Shown here: piece by piece, positions 16,310 to 24,861 of the stretch | How the letters are laid out: the number at the start of each line of letters is the position of its first letter | How positions within the stretch are numbered: position 1 is the stretch's first letter | Origin: Azorhizobium caulinodans ORS 571 | GTDB taxonomy: Bacteria > Pseudomonadota > Alphaproteobacteria > Rhizobiales > Xanthobacteraceae | DNA: 64,000 nt | Direction of reading: 5' to 3' | Assembly (NCBI RefSeq): GCF_000010525.1 | Contig: NC_009937.1 | Location: 2,485,501-2,549,500, forward strand | Translations under genes and position numbers: made by a program | The notes under the pieces: model-generated | The model's input: only the letters and a program-made list of their open reading frames with translations | Told to the model about the DNA's origin: nothing | The model's database searches: none

Positions 16310-17737
16310 TCAGGCGGCTTTCGGCGCGGTCGCCCGAAGGGGCTCGGAGAGCGAAGGGCGGGGGAGGAGCGGCGAGGGGAGGCTGTCCGGCTGGCCGTCT
16401 GCATCCAGGCGCAGCGGCAGCATGGCCACGTTGGTGAAGCCTTCCGCCGCCAGCACGTCATAGGTCTCAACCGCAGCGGTCGGCACGGCCATGTCCTCAT
16501 GAATGGCGATCAGCAGCGGCGCGAGGCCTGCCAGCCGGGTCGCTCCGGCGGTGCCGGCGAGCGGCGGCGCCGCCACGATGACCCGCCGATAGGTTCGGCG
16601 CAGCGCATCGAGGATCAGCGGCAGCCGGTCGGCGCCGACCACGCGCGGCCCTCCGAGACTGTCACGGCCCGGTGGGATGAGATGCGCCCGCGAGCCGGGA
16701 TCGCGATGGATCGCCTCGCTGAAGCCGGCAACGCCGAACAGCAGTTCGGCCACGCCGGGTGCGCGCGGGTCGGTCAGCACATGGGCGAAGGCGGGCGCTT
16801 CGCCGTCGAGGGCCACGAGAACGATCTGGTCCTCGCCCTCCGCCAGGCGCCGCGCGAGCGCGACCGCGCAGGTGGCGGCGAGGTCCGGCAGATCCTCGGA
16901 GGTGAGCACCACCAGATCATTCTGGCCGGCGGTCGCCACCGTCTCCACGAGGCGCTCGATGGCGGTATGGGGGCCGAGGCCGTCCCCCAGCGCTGAGCGC
17001 AGCCAGGCGACGCGGCGGTCTGTGGGAATCTCGCGCGGCAGGATGCCCTCCGCCACACGCCCCTCCGCACGCGGCGCACGGCGGCCGGTGTGCAGCGACA
17101 GGAGCGTGAGCAGAACGCCGGCCCCGGCGAGGAGAAGCCCCGGCACGGGCGTCGGCATGTCAGGCAGGCGACTCGCCTGTGCCGCATGGGCAAGGCGCAG
17201 GGGCGGGGCGGGATCGTGCGCGCCTTCCAGTCCGCCGCGCACGCTCGCATCGAGGGAGAGCAGGGTGCCCGCATAGGCATCGGCCACGCGGGCGGCAAGG
17301 CCCGCATCCGCGAGGGTGACGGTGATGTCCACGCCCCGTCCGCCCTGGATGATGGTGGTGCGCACCGCCGTGTCGAGCACGCGGACCGCGCGGGCGGCAA
17401 GGGCGCCGTCATCGGCGTCCGCGCGCCGCCACAGGGCGGTGAGCCGCAGCCCCGCCTGGTCGGCGATACGCCGCATGTCGCGGGCGCCGAGGGTCCGGGT
17501 GACGTCGAAGGCCACCGCGCGGGACTGAACCAGTTGCGTGACGCCGCGCACCACCGCCGTCGGCGGCGGCATGGCGGCATCGAACGTCAGCTCCGTGCGG
17601 GCGCTGTAGCGCAGGGGCAGCAGCGTGCAGACGAGGAGAAGACCGAGCGCGATCCAGCCGGCCCAGAGGGCACGCCGCACGAGCGTGTCCTGCCGGGAGC
17701 CATCGGTGTCGAACCGCTCTTCGCAGGCGAGGGCCAT
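16310..17737 (-). CDS. Wzz/Wzc-like membrane protein with degenerate kinase domain
   Basis: This 475-residue protein has one membrane segment at about 25-43, a periplasmic-type region, a second segment at about 199-216, then a cytoplasmic domain. The last domain aligns by eye with the bacterial tyrosine kinase/ParA-like domain of exopolysaccharide co-polymerases (VLVALDGEAPAF in place of the Walker A' strand, PGVAELLFG, HLIPPGR, RRVIVAAPP). The Walker A site is replaced by TSEDLPDLAAT and has no GK[ST], and no C-terminal tyrosine cluster is present. It should not bind ATP normally. No polysaccharide genes surround it. The role is inferred only. Confidence 0.6.
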   Translation of the reverse strand: MALACEERFDTDGSRQDTLVRRALWAGWIALGLLLVCTLLPLRYSARTELTFDAAMPPPTAVVRGVTQLVQSRAVAFDVTRTLGARDMRRIADQAGLRLTALWRRADADDGALAARAVRVLDTAVRTTIIQGGRGVDITVTLADAGLAARVADAYAGTLLSLDASVRGGLEGAHDPAPPLRLAHAAQASRLPDMPTPVPGLLLAGAGVLLTLLSLHTGRRAPRAEGRVAEGILPREIPTDRRVAWLRSALGDGLGPHTAIERLVETVATAGQNDLVVLTSEDLPDLAATCAVALARRLAEGEDQIVLVALDGEAPAFAHVLTDPRAPGVAELLFGVAGFSEAIHRDPGSRAHLIPPGRDSLGGPRVVGADRLPLILDALRRTYRRVIVAAPPLAGTAGATRLAGLAPLLIAIHEDMAVPTAAVETYDVLAAEGFTNVAMLPLRLDADGQPDSLPSPLLPRPSLSEPLRATAPKAA

Positions 17738-17823
17738 GCATGCGCTCCTGCGTCCCCGCCAGAGTGCGGGAGACGTCCGATTTCAGGGTGCGCCTGCATG
17801 GTTGATGAAGGGTAAATTGTCGC

Positions 17824-18648
17824 TCAGCGGTCTTCCCATTGCGGTGTGCGCTTGCCGATCACCGCCGAAATGCCCTCGTCCGCATCGCGTGCCATCATGT
17901 TCTCCGCCATGACGCGGGACGCGTAGGCATAGGCGTCATCAAGGCCCATCTCGGCCTGCGTATAGAAGGCGGCCTTTCCGAGTTTCACCGGGACCCGCGA
18001 TTTCGAGGCGATCTTCTGCGCGAGCTCCAGCGCCAAGGATCGCGCCTCGCCGGCCGGAGCGATTCGGTTGACGAGGCCCATACGATGGGCCTCGGGCGCC
18101 TCGACCCATTCGCCGAGCAACAGCATCTCCATGGCGTGCTTGCGCCCGACGGAGCGGGACAGCGCCACCATGGGCGTGTGGCAGAAGAGGCCGATGTTCA
18201 CGCCCGGCGTGCAGAAGCGGGCGCCGGCCCCGGCCACCGCGAGGTCGCAGCTCGCGACCAGTTGGCAGCCGGCGGCGGTCGCCATGCCCTCCACGGCGGC
18301 GATCACCGGCTGGGGTTGGCGGACGATCTGGGTCATCAGCGCCGAGCAACGGGCCAGAACAGATTCGAAATAGGTACGACCGCGATCGTTGTCGCTGCGA
18401 TGCGCCTGAATTTCCTTCAGGTCGTGGCCGGCGGAGAAGACCGGGCCTTCGGCGTCCAGGACAATGGCACGAACGCTGGCGTCATCGGCCAATTCTGTCA
18501 GCGCGCCAGACACATCGGCCATCATGCCGTCGGAGAGGCTGTTGCGGCTGGCCGGCCGGGCGAGGGTGAGGATCGCAACGCCGGATGCGCGCTGTAGTCG
18601 GATAAATCCCCAGGAAGCTTCCATTTCGGATGCAGACGCTTCGCTCAT
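17824..18648 (-). CDS. Enoyl-CoA hydratase/isomerase family protein
   Basis: This 274-residue crotonase-fold protein has the oxyanion-hole segments FSAGHDLKEI and EGMATAAGCQLVASCDLAVAG, and the region TPGVNIGLFCHTP. It most resembles the ECHDC3-like branch, whose substrates are poorly defined, so its exact reaction is uncertain. It is divergent from the thioesterase gene 100 bases away, which suggests an acyl-CoA theme. Confidence 0.85.
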   Translation of the reverse strand: MSEASASEMEASWGFIRLQRASGVAILTLARPASRNSLSDGMMADVSGALTELADDASVRAIVLDAEGPVFSAGHDLKEIQAHRSDNDRGRTYFESVLARCSALMTQIVRQPQPVIAAVEGMATAAGCQLVASCDLAVAGAGARFCTPGVNIGLFCHTPMVALSRSVGRKHAMEMLLLGEWVEAPEAHRMGLVNRIAPAGEARSLALELAQKIASKSRVPVKLGKAAFYTQAEMGLDDAYAYASRVMAENMMARDADEGISAVIGKRTPQWEDR

Positions 18649-18750
18649 TTCCGTCCTCCCGGTATTATGTAGGGGTATTGCTGCGCTTTATGCAGGTTTC
18701 AAACAAGCTTGCTCGTGTCATATGTAAGCTACACAGGGAGTGGAAGAACG

Positions 18751-19191
18751 ATGCTGTCGGTTAGCGGCACCGCTATGTCGGTGAGTGACATGGAGGAATT
18801 CCTCGCCCGGGAATACCCTCAGTCGTTCGGTCCCGGCCGCCACCACCGCATTGAAGCCATTGCGCCCGGCGCAGCCACCGTCCGGCTGGAGGCGAGCAAG
18901 GAGCATCTGCGTCCCGGCGGCACCGTGTCCGGTCCCGCCCTCATGGCGCTCGCCGACATCACCATGTACGTGGCGCTGCTTGCCGAACTCGGCCCCATCA
19001 CGCTCGCCGTCACTACCAATTTGAACATCAATTTCCTGCGCAAGCCCGAGCCAGGTGCGGTGATCGCGGACGCGCATCTCATCAAGGTGGGCAAGCGGCT
19101 CGCCGTCGGCGAGATCGGCCTGCGCACCTCCAAGAGCCATGAGCTCGTCGCCCACTGCGTGGCGACCTATTCCATCCCCGCCCACTCCTGA
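18751..19191 (+). CDS. PaaI-type hotdog-fold thioesterase
   Basis: This 146-residue hotdog protein has the family core RPGGTVSGPALMALADITMY, where the Asp/Asn-containing helix lines the acyl-CoA site, and TTNLNINFLRKP. Such enzymes hydrolyse aryl- or acyl-CoA thioesters. ATG 18751 was chosen for a GGAAG box at good spacing; an ATG at 18775 is also possible. It stands alone between the enoyl-CoA hydratase (divergent) and a quinone reductase (same strand, 67 bases on). Confidence 0.85.
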   Translation: MLSVSGTAMSVSDMEEFLAREYPQSFGPGRHHRIEAIAPGAATVRLEASKEHLRPGGTVSGPALMALADITMYVALLAELGPITLAVTTNLNINFLRKPEPGAVIADAHLIKVGKRLAVGEIGLRTSKSHELVAHCVATYSIPAHS

Positions 19192-19258
19192 CCTCGATCA
19201 AGGTGCCTGACGTCGCGTTTGTCCATCCTCGGGTGCAACCCGGAGGAGAACAAAAGCG

Positions 19259-19846
19259 ATGGCGTCCAAGTCCATCCTGATCATTCAGGGGCATCCCGAC
19301 CGCGCCGGCGGGCATCTGTGCCACGGGCTCGCCGATGCCTATGCGGCGGGCGCGACCCTGGCCGGGCATCGGGTGATGCGCGTGGACGTGGCCCGGCTGG
19401 AGTTCCCGGTGCTGCGCTCGCAGGCTGCCTTCGAGATGGATGCGCTTCCCGAGAGCCTGAATGCCGCGCGGGATGCGCTGATTGCGGCCGATCACGTCGT
19501 CATGCTCTTTCCACTCTGGCTTGGCACCGTGCCGGCGCTTCTGAAGGCGTTCCTGGAGCAGTTGCTGCGTCCCGGCCTTGCCTTCCTGCCCGGCGATCAT
19601 TCCTTCCCGAGTGCGCTCCTCACCGGACGGTCGGCACGCCTCGTCGTCACCATGGGAACCCCCGCTTTCGTCTACCGCTGGTTCTTCGCCGCCCATGGAG
19701 CCAAGAGCGTCGATCAGGGCATCCTGTCCTTCTGCGGTATGAGTCCCGTGCGGCACACCTATTTCGGCCGGGTGGACCAGGCCACGCCCGCGGAGCGGCA
19801 GGGCTGGCTGCTGAAGATGCGACAGCTCGGTGAACGGGCGATGTGA
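19259..19846 (+). CDS. NAD(P)H-quinone reductase-like flavodoxin-fold protein
   Basis: This 195-residue protein has the flavodoxin-like fold of the NQO/KefF/MdaB family: an N-terminal ILIIQGHPDRAGGH FMN-binding loop, LFPLWLGTVPALLKAFLEQLL, and TMGTPAFVYRWFF. Members carry FMN or FAD and reduce quinones by two electrons. A GGAGGAG box precedes ATG 19259 by about 12 bases. No potassium channel gene adjoins it, so a KefF-like role is not indicated. Confidence 0.82.
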   Translation: MASKSILIIQGHPDRAGGHLCHGLADAYAAGATLAGHRVMRVDVARLEFPVLRSQAAFEMDALPESLNAARDALIAADHVVMLFPLWLGTVPALLKAFLEQLLRPGLAFLPGDHSFPSALLTGRSARLVVTMGTPAFVYRWFFAAHGAKSVDQGILSFCGMSPVRHTYFGRVDQATPAERQGWLLKMRQLGERAM

Positions 19847-19943
19847 GCGGCAAAGGCCCGGAAAAACAGGCCTTATCCGGTGGTGTTATGGCACCATTTT
19901 TATAAGCCATTGAAATACATAGTATATTATGCGCATGTGTCCG

Positions 19944-19972
19944 TTGACCGTTGCGCGGGCCTCCGTTAGAAG
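19944..19972 (+). promoter_or_regulatory. Candidate promoter of rplM-rpsI
   Basis: TTGACC at 19944-19949 and TAGAAG at 19967-19972 are separated by 17 bases, a good sigma-70-type arrangement about 65 bases before rplM. The region just upstream is unusually AT-rich for this genome (19890-19935), resembling an UP element. Confidence 0.55.
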
Positions 19973-20038
19973 CCCCATACCGTCGGATCGCGCGGCAGAT
20001 GCCTGCGCAACCCGGCCTCCTCATTTGGAAACGCATCC

Positions 20039-20500
20039 ATGAAGACGTATTCGGCCAAGCCTGCCGATATCGAAAAGAAGTGGGTGGTGATCGACGCGAC
20101 CGGCCTCGTTGTGGGCCGCCTCGCCACCGTCATCGCCATGCGCCTGCGCGGCAAGCACCGCGCCACCTTCACCCCCCACGTGGACACCGGCGACAACGTC
20201 GTGGTGATCAATGCGGAGAAGGTGGTGCTCACCGGCCGCAAGCGTGACCAGAAGGTCTATTACCACCACACCGGTTTCCCGGGTGGCATCAAGGAGCGGA
20301 CTGCCAAGTTCATCCTCGACGGCCGTTTCCCGGAGCGCGTGATCGAGAAGGCCGTGGAGCGCATGCTCGCCCGTGGTCCGCTCGGCCGCAAGGTTCTCGG
20401 CAACCTGCGCGTCTACAAGGGCCCGACCCATCCGCATGAGGCCCAGCAGCCCACCGTCCTCGACGTGGCCGCCCTCAACAGCAAGAACGTGAGGATCTGA
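20039..20500 (+). CDS. rplM: 50S ribosomal protein L13
   Basis: This 153-residue ribosomal protein has the conserved [19 protein letters not shown] start, the [18 protein letters not shown] segment and [12 protein letters not shown]13 binds 23S rRNA early in large-subunit assembly. It is followed after two bases by rpsI in the near-universal rplM-rpsI operon. Length is slightly longer than the E. coli protein, as usual in Rhizobiales. Confidence 0.97.
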
Positions 20501-20502
20501 CC

Positions 20503-20967
20503 ATGGCCGAGGTTCTTTCGTCCCTCGACGCTCTTTCCGTCGCCAACGAGGCGCCGGTCCACGTCCAGAAGCTGGACAAGTTCGGCCGCGCCTATGCCAC
20601 CGGCAAGCGTAAGGACGCGGTTGCCCGCGTGTGGGTCCGTCCCGGCACCGGCAAGATCATCGTGAACGACCGTCCGGTCGAGGTGTACTTCGCCCGCCCC
20701 GTGCTGCGCCTCATCATCAACCAGCCCTTCGCGGCTGCGGCCCGCGAGGGCGCCTATGATGTGGTGTGCACCGTCTCCGGCGGCGGCCTCTCCGGCCAGG
20801 CCGGCGCGCTGCGTCACGGCATCTCCCGCGCGCTCACCTTCTACGAGCCCGAGCTGCGTGGCCCGCTGAAGAAGGGCGGCTTCCTGACCCGCGACAGCCG
20901 CGTGGTCGAGCGCAAGAAGTACGGTCGCGCCAAGGCCCGCCGCAGCTTCCAGTTCTCGAAGCGCTGA
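20503..20967 (+). CDS. rpsI: 30S ribosomal protein S9
   Basis: This 154-residue protein has [37 protein letters not shown] and the basic C-terminal tail ending SKR, which reaches the P-site tRNA. An N-terminal extension of about 25 residues is typical for Rhizobiales S9. A strong terminator follows, closing the two-gene operon. Confidence 0.97.
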
Positions 20968-20994
20968 TCGGTCCAAGAGCTTTACGGCTTTGCG

Positions 20995-21027
20995 AAGCGG
21001 CGGGGGTCTCCCCGCCGCTTTTTTGTT
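20995..21027 (+). terminator. Terminator of rplM-rpsI
   Basis: AAGCGGCGGGG pairs perfectly with 21010-21020 around a GTCT loop, followed by a T-run (TTTTGTTGTT). This is a strong intrinsic terminator. Confidence 0.9.
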
Positions 21028-21112
21028 GTTGGCACGCAATCGCAATGCGGTAGCGCCGCACTTCCCGCCGTGCTCTCCTGCGCCACCATCGGGCTGGAGA
21101 GGATCAAGAGGG

Positions 21113-21832
21113 ATGCGGGCCTTGATATCGGCCGCCGTCGGCGCGGCGATCACATGCGGCGCCACGTTCGGCTTCGTCGCGGAGGCCGCGGCAACGCCGG
21201 CGCGCCTCATCATCCTGCGTCACGGCGAGAAGTCCGACCCGTACCGGCTCTGCGAGATCGGCCGCCGCCGCGCACGGGCGCTGGTCGAGCAGTATCTGGG
21301 GCGTGACGCACAGCAAAGCTTCTTTGCCCCCGGCACGGCGCCGGAAGCCATCTTCACCATCTCCATCCATACGGTGGAGACGGCCTCGCCCCTCGCCAAC
21401 TCCTGGGATCTGCCGCAGGCCTTCTATTCGGTGCTGCCGGTCGGCAAGGCGCCGAAGCTGTTCGACAGTGATCTCGCCAAGCGCACCAAGCAAGCGGCCG
21501 AGAACCTGCTGAACAATCCGCGTTTCGACGGAAAGACCGTGGTGGTGGTCTGGGAGCACAACCACATCGCCGATGCCTCGCTGCCGCCCGGGCGGCGCGC
21601 GCTCACCCTGCGCCAGGCGCTCAATCTCGACCAGCTTCCCGGGGTCCCGGAGACCTGGCCGGACAACACCTACGACTATTTCTGGATCGTCGATTACAAG
21701 CCGGGCAATCCCGTGCCGGTCTCGTTCCGGATGGAAAAGCAGGTCTTCACCGGCAAATATGCCGACCTGCCGCACAATGACTGGGGCCAGCCGGAAGGGC
21801 TGGACGTGCGCGAGACCGATTGCGAGCCGTGA
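21113..21832 (+). CDS. Secreted histidine phosphatase-like protein
   Basis: This 239-residue protein has a signal sequence ending about AEAAA (residue 27), then IILRHGEKSD, the RHG motif with the phosphorylated histidine. A second histidine occurs in VVVWEHNHI. The spacing fits the histidine phosphatase superfamily. Substrate is unknown. I chose ATG 21113 as the start of the signal peptide. It is the first gene after the rplM-rpsI terminator. Confidence 0.75.
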   Translation: MRALISAAVGAAITCGATFGFVAEAAATPARLIILRHGEKSDPYRLCEIGRRRARALVEQYLGRDAQQSFFAPGTAPEAIFTISIHTVETASPLANSWDLPQAFYSVLPVGKAPKLFDSDLAKRTKQAAENLLNNPRFDGKTVVVVWEHNHIADASLPPGRRALTLRQALNLDQLPGVPETWPDNTYDYFWIVDYKPGNPVPVSFRMEKQVFTGKYADLPHNDWGQPEGLDVRETDCEP

Positions 21833-21844
21833 GACCGAAAAGCA

Positions 21845-21870
21845 GAAGGCCGGCGAATATGCCGGCCTTC
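21845..21870. terminator. Terminator between convergent genes
   Basis: GAAGGCCGGC and GCCGGCCTTC form a 10-bp stem around GAATAT. On the reverse strand it is followed by TGCTTTTCGG, so it serves the reverse gene better than the forward one. Confidence 0.6.
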
Positions 21871-21889
21871 GCAATCTGACAGATGCCGC

Positions 21890-22255
21890 TCAGAAGCTCG
21901 GCGTATCGCCGGGGAGCGGGCTCCAGCCGCCGCCGCTGGTCGGATCGCCGGGCGGCGAGGCTCCGTCGAAACCGCCGAGATCGGCCGGGAACACGTAGTC
22001 CTCGTTGCGGTCATCGCCGATCGGCACGTCCGGCTTGATGGCGGGGCCGGGGCCGGGATCGAGGTAGCTGCCCTGCGGAATCACCGGCAGCTGAACCACA
22101 TCCGGCTTGCGGGGATGGATCTCGATATGGGGCACGGAGCCGCTGCTGCTCTGGGCGCGCGCCGCATCGGCCGGCAGCAGCACGACGGCACCGAGCGCGC
22201 ACAGCAGCGCGCCGCCCGCGGCACCCGCACCCGTGAAAGACCAAACCTTCGACAT
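21890..22255 (-). CDS. Exported proline/glycine-rich hypothetical protein
   Basis: This 121-residue protein has a signal peptide with cleavage likely near ARAQ (residue 35). The remaining 86 residues are rich in Pro, Gly, Asp and Ser and contain IEIHPRKPDVVQLPVI; there is no recognisable domain. It is probably periplasmic or surface-exposed. Composition suggests disorder. I do not recognise a family. Confidence 0.6.
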   Translation of the reverse strand: MSKVWSFTGAGAAGGALLCALGAVVLLPADAARAQSSSGSVPHIEIHPRKPDVVQLPVIPQGSYLDPGPGPAIKPDVPIGDDRNEDYVFPADLGGFDGASPPGDPTSGGGWSPLPGDTPSF

Positions 22256-22458
22256 CCGAACCCCCGGAATGTGCCACCCATAGTCGCTTAGGTCAGCCGG
22301 TGCCGGGACGCAAGCGAGCGATCGGATCGTGGTTGAGAGCGGCAGTGGACAGGGGCGGTCCCCAGGCTCCGCGCGTCAGGCGCCGGCAGGGTTCCGCCGA
22401 CGCCGTGGTGGCGGGGTCACGGTCGCCGGAAAAGCACCGGGCGACCGCGGCTCGTGCC

Positions 22459-23439
22459 TCACTTGAACCCGATGACGCCGTGAGGAACGTAGGGCTCTTC
22501 CAGCGCCGCGATCTCGGCCGGCTCCAGCTTCAGCGACAAGGCACCGATGGCATCGTCGAGATGGGCCGGCTTGGTGGCGCCGATGATGGGCGCGGTGATG
22601 ACCGACTTCTGGAGCACCCAGGCCAGCGCCACCTGCGCCGCAGGCACGCCCCGCGCCGTCGCCACCTCGCGTACCCGGTCCACCACCTTGCGGTCGGCGT
22701 CGGCGGTGCGGGTCCAGAGCGTCTTGCCGAATTCGTCGGTTTCGGAACGGGCGCTGGTTTCGTCCCACGGGCGGGTGAGGCGGCCACGGGCGAGCGGGCT
22801 CCAGGGGATGACGCCGACGCCCTGATCGGCACAGAGCGGCAGCATGTCCCGTTCCTCCTCGCGATAGAGCAGGTTCACGAGGTTCTGCATGCTCACGAAG
22901 CGGGTCCAGCCGTGCTTTTCCTGCAGGAACAGGGCCTTGGCGAACTGCCACGCATGCATGGAGGAGGCGCCGATGTAGCGCGCCTTGCCGGAACGGACGA
23001 CGGTGTCCAGCGCCTCAAGCGTCTCCTCGATGGGCGTGTCATAGTCCCAGCGGTGGATCTGGTAGAGGTCCACGTAATCGGTGCCGAGGCGGCGCAGGCT
23101 ATTGTCGATCTCCGCCAGGATCGCCTTGCGGCCGAGACCGGCGCCATTGGGGCCGGGGCGCATGCGGTTGAACACCTTGGTGGCGATCACCACCTCCTCG
23201 CGCTTGGCAAAATCGCGCAGCGCCCGTCCCAGGAACTCCTCGCTGGTGCCGTCGGAATAGACGTTGGCGGTGTCGAAGAAATTGATCCCCGCTTCCAGTG
23301 CCTTGCGGATGAAGGGACGGCTTTCCTCCTCCGGAAGCGACCAGGGGTGCGTGCCCCGGTTCGGTGCCCCATAGCTCATGCAGCCGAGGCAAAGGCGCGA
23401 GACTTCAAGGCCGGTACGGCCGAGCTTCACATAATCCAT
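22459..23439 (-). CDS. Aldo/keto reductase
   Basis: This 326-residue NADPH-dependent oxidoreductase has the (beta/alpha)8 barrel signatures: FFDTANVYSDGTSEEFLGRAL with catalytic Asp and Tyr, VVIATKVF with the Lys, and YQIHRWD with the His. It belongs to the YakC/Gcy-like group that reduces small aldehydes and ketones. The physiological substrate is unknown. It stands alone. Confidence 0.9.
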   Translation of the reverse strand: MDYVKLGRTGLEVSRLCLGCMSYGAPNRGTHPWSLPEEESRPFIRKALEAGINFFDTANVYSDGTSEEFLGRALRDFAKREEVVIATKVFNRMRPGPNGAGLGRKAILAEIDNSLRRLGTDYVDLYQIHRWDYDTPIEETLEALDTVVRSGKARYIGASSMHAWQFAKALFLQEKHGWTRFVSMQNLVNLLYREEERDMLPLCADQGVGVIPWSPLARGRLTRPWDETSARSETDEFGKTLWTRTADADRKVVDRVREVATARGVPAAQVALAWVLQKSVITAPIIGATKPAHLDDAIGALSLKLEPAEIAALEEPYVPHGVIGFK

Positions 23440-23677
23440 GTGGGATGGCCTCTTTCATGCGCGGCGGACGCCGCAAGGCAGGACGGGACCATACGCGCGG
23501 CTGGGGGAAAGCCGAGCATTTTTCTTTACGGGCGCGAATGGGCTTGTGCGGTCGTACCGCCTGAAAGGCAGAGGCGTGCGTGCGGCCGCCGACCTCGGCA
23601 CCAAGATGAAGGCCTATTGCGCCGCCAATCCGAAGGCAAACGCGATGGAAGCGGCTGAAAAGGCCATGGGGGGCTGA
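23438..23677 (+). CDS. Doubtful small ORF in an otherwise gene-free gap
   Basis: The roughly 330 bases between the aldo/keto reductase and the next reverse gene hold one open frame of 79 codons. Only its end, KAYCAANPKANAMEAAEKAMGG, looks like real protein; the part before it is arginine-rich and unconvincing. It may be a relic of a small exported protein or chance. Nothing else is seen in this gap. Confidence 0.2.
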   Translation: MWDGLFHARRTPQGRTGPYARLGESRAFFFTGANGLVRSYRLKGRGVRAAADLGTKMKAYCAANPKANAMEAAEKAMGG

Positions 23678-23769
23678 TCCTCCATCCGTGGGGTTTGGAC
23701 GGAGCCGCTTGCGGTTCTGTCCGGGCCGCACGGGCGAGGCCGGCTCAAGAGGCCAGACGATAGCGGCCG

Positions 23770-24261
23770 CTACCTGTTGAACGGCGGCGTGTAGGGGGCG
23801 AAAGGTTTGCCCGGTTCCATGGGCGCATTGGGCTGGAGAACGCAGTACAGGCGCTTGTTGTAGACGACCGCGAGCGGGAGGCAGATCTCCGCGACGCTCT
23901 TTGCGCCGTCCGAGCAGGACTTCCACGCCATCTGCATCTCGCGGGCGCTGCACTTTTCTCCCGTGCATTCGTAACGGGAGATGGTGCCAGCCTTGGCGTA
24001 GAAGACGGTGGGCCTGCTGTAGGCGGCCGGATCGCCCAGCTCCTTTTCAAGCGCACGATAGGCGGCATCCGCATTGGCCTGCGTGCCCTGGCCGAAGACG
24101 GTTCCGAACCCCTCGCTCTGGAAGTCGAAGTCCCCGCCCTTGACCACGCAGGTCACGGCTTGCGCGGGCGAAATGGCGACAGCGAACGCGAGGCATACGC
24201 CGAGCAGGCTGAACGGCCCGCTGTTCTTGGCTGTCCTACGCCACGTCCCGAAACGCATCAC
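23770..24261 (-). CDS. Exported cysteine-containing hypothetical protein
   Basis: This 163-residue protein has a signal peptide with a predicted cut near PAQA (residue 35). The mature part has six cysteines (for example VTCVVKGG, YECTGEKC, WKSCSDGA, EICLP, LYCVLQP), suggesting disulfides in the periplasm. I know no matching family. ATG 24258 is an alternative start one codon later. Confidence 0.6.
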   Translation of the reverse strand: MMRFGTWRRTAKNSGPFSLLGVCLAFAVAISPAQAVTCVVKGGDFDFQSEGFGTVFGQGTQANADAAYRALEKELGDPAAYSRPTVFYAKAGTISRYECTGEKCSAREMQMAWKSCSDGAKSVAEICLPLAVVYNKRLYCVLQPNAPMEPGKPFAPYTPPFNR

Positions 24262-24398
24262 CGATCATCCTTCCTCCAACGCACACACCGCGGAGCGAGG
24301 GGCAAGCGCTGCCCCCATGATTCTGGGAGCAGCGCTTCCGCCCGGACAACGGGCACCTTGACCCTGCTGCCGCCGTGCCCTACCACGCTCGCTCAAGT

Positions 24399-24474
24399 GA
24401 GCCCGTAGCTCAGCCGGTAGAGCACGTGACTTTTAATCATGGGGTCTCGGGTTCGAATCCCGACGGGCTCACCA
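24399..24474 (+). tRNA. tRNA-Lys (anticodon TTT)
   Basis: The 5' GAGCCCG at 24399-24405 pairs with CGGGCTC before ACCA at 24471-24474. The anticodon loop ACTTTTAAT gives TTT, and GGTTCGAATCC forms the T arm. CCA is encoded. All arms close well. Confidence 0.96.
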
Positions 24475-24507
24475 TCTCTCCCAGACAGTCGACGCGGCGC
24501 CCTAGCT

Positions 24508-24717
24508 TCAGCGATTCTGCGGCGGCGTCTGCAGATCGTTCGGCCCCTTGGGCCGCTCGGCCGGATCTGCGTGGCCCGCCTGCTGATCCTCCAGCGTCTC
24601 GGCGTGGTAGATGTTCCGCCCGACAAAGATCGCGACCATCATGAAGGCGACGGTCGCGACGATGAAAGCGGCGGCCTTGCCGGCGCCGCGGGGCGGGGAA
24701 GGGCGATCTGCGGACAT
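24508..24717 (-). CDS. Small single-pass membrane protein, unknown function
   Basis: A 69-residue protein starts at ATG 24717 with GAGAGA about seven bases upstream. A basic Pro-rich N-terminus precedes one membrane helix (about residues 15-34, AAAFIVATVAFMMVAIFVGR), followed by a polar tail with Asp, Gln and Pro. I do not recognise a family. The clear hydrophobic segment and ribosome site support it. Confidence 0.55.
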   Translation of the reverse strand: MSADRPSPPRGAGKAAAFIVATVAFMMVAIFVGRNIYHAETLEDQQAGHADPAERPKGPNDLQTPPQNR

Positions 24718-24861
24718 GTTGGTGTCTCTCCGTATCACGTGGGTTCCCTGGTGGAACGTGAAGGGAGGGCAAGCCGTTCCCGCTGCGCTTCCGCATCGCA
24801 GCATCGGCGCTTGACCCCATACCGGCCCGGTTCCACGATCCGGCTTCGACAGGAGCCCAAG

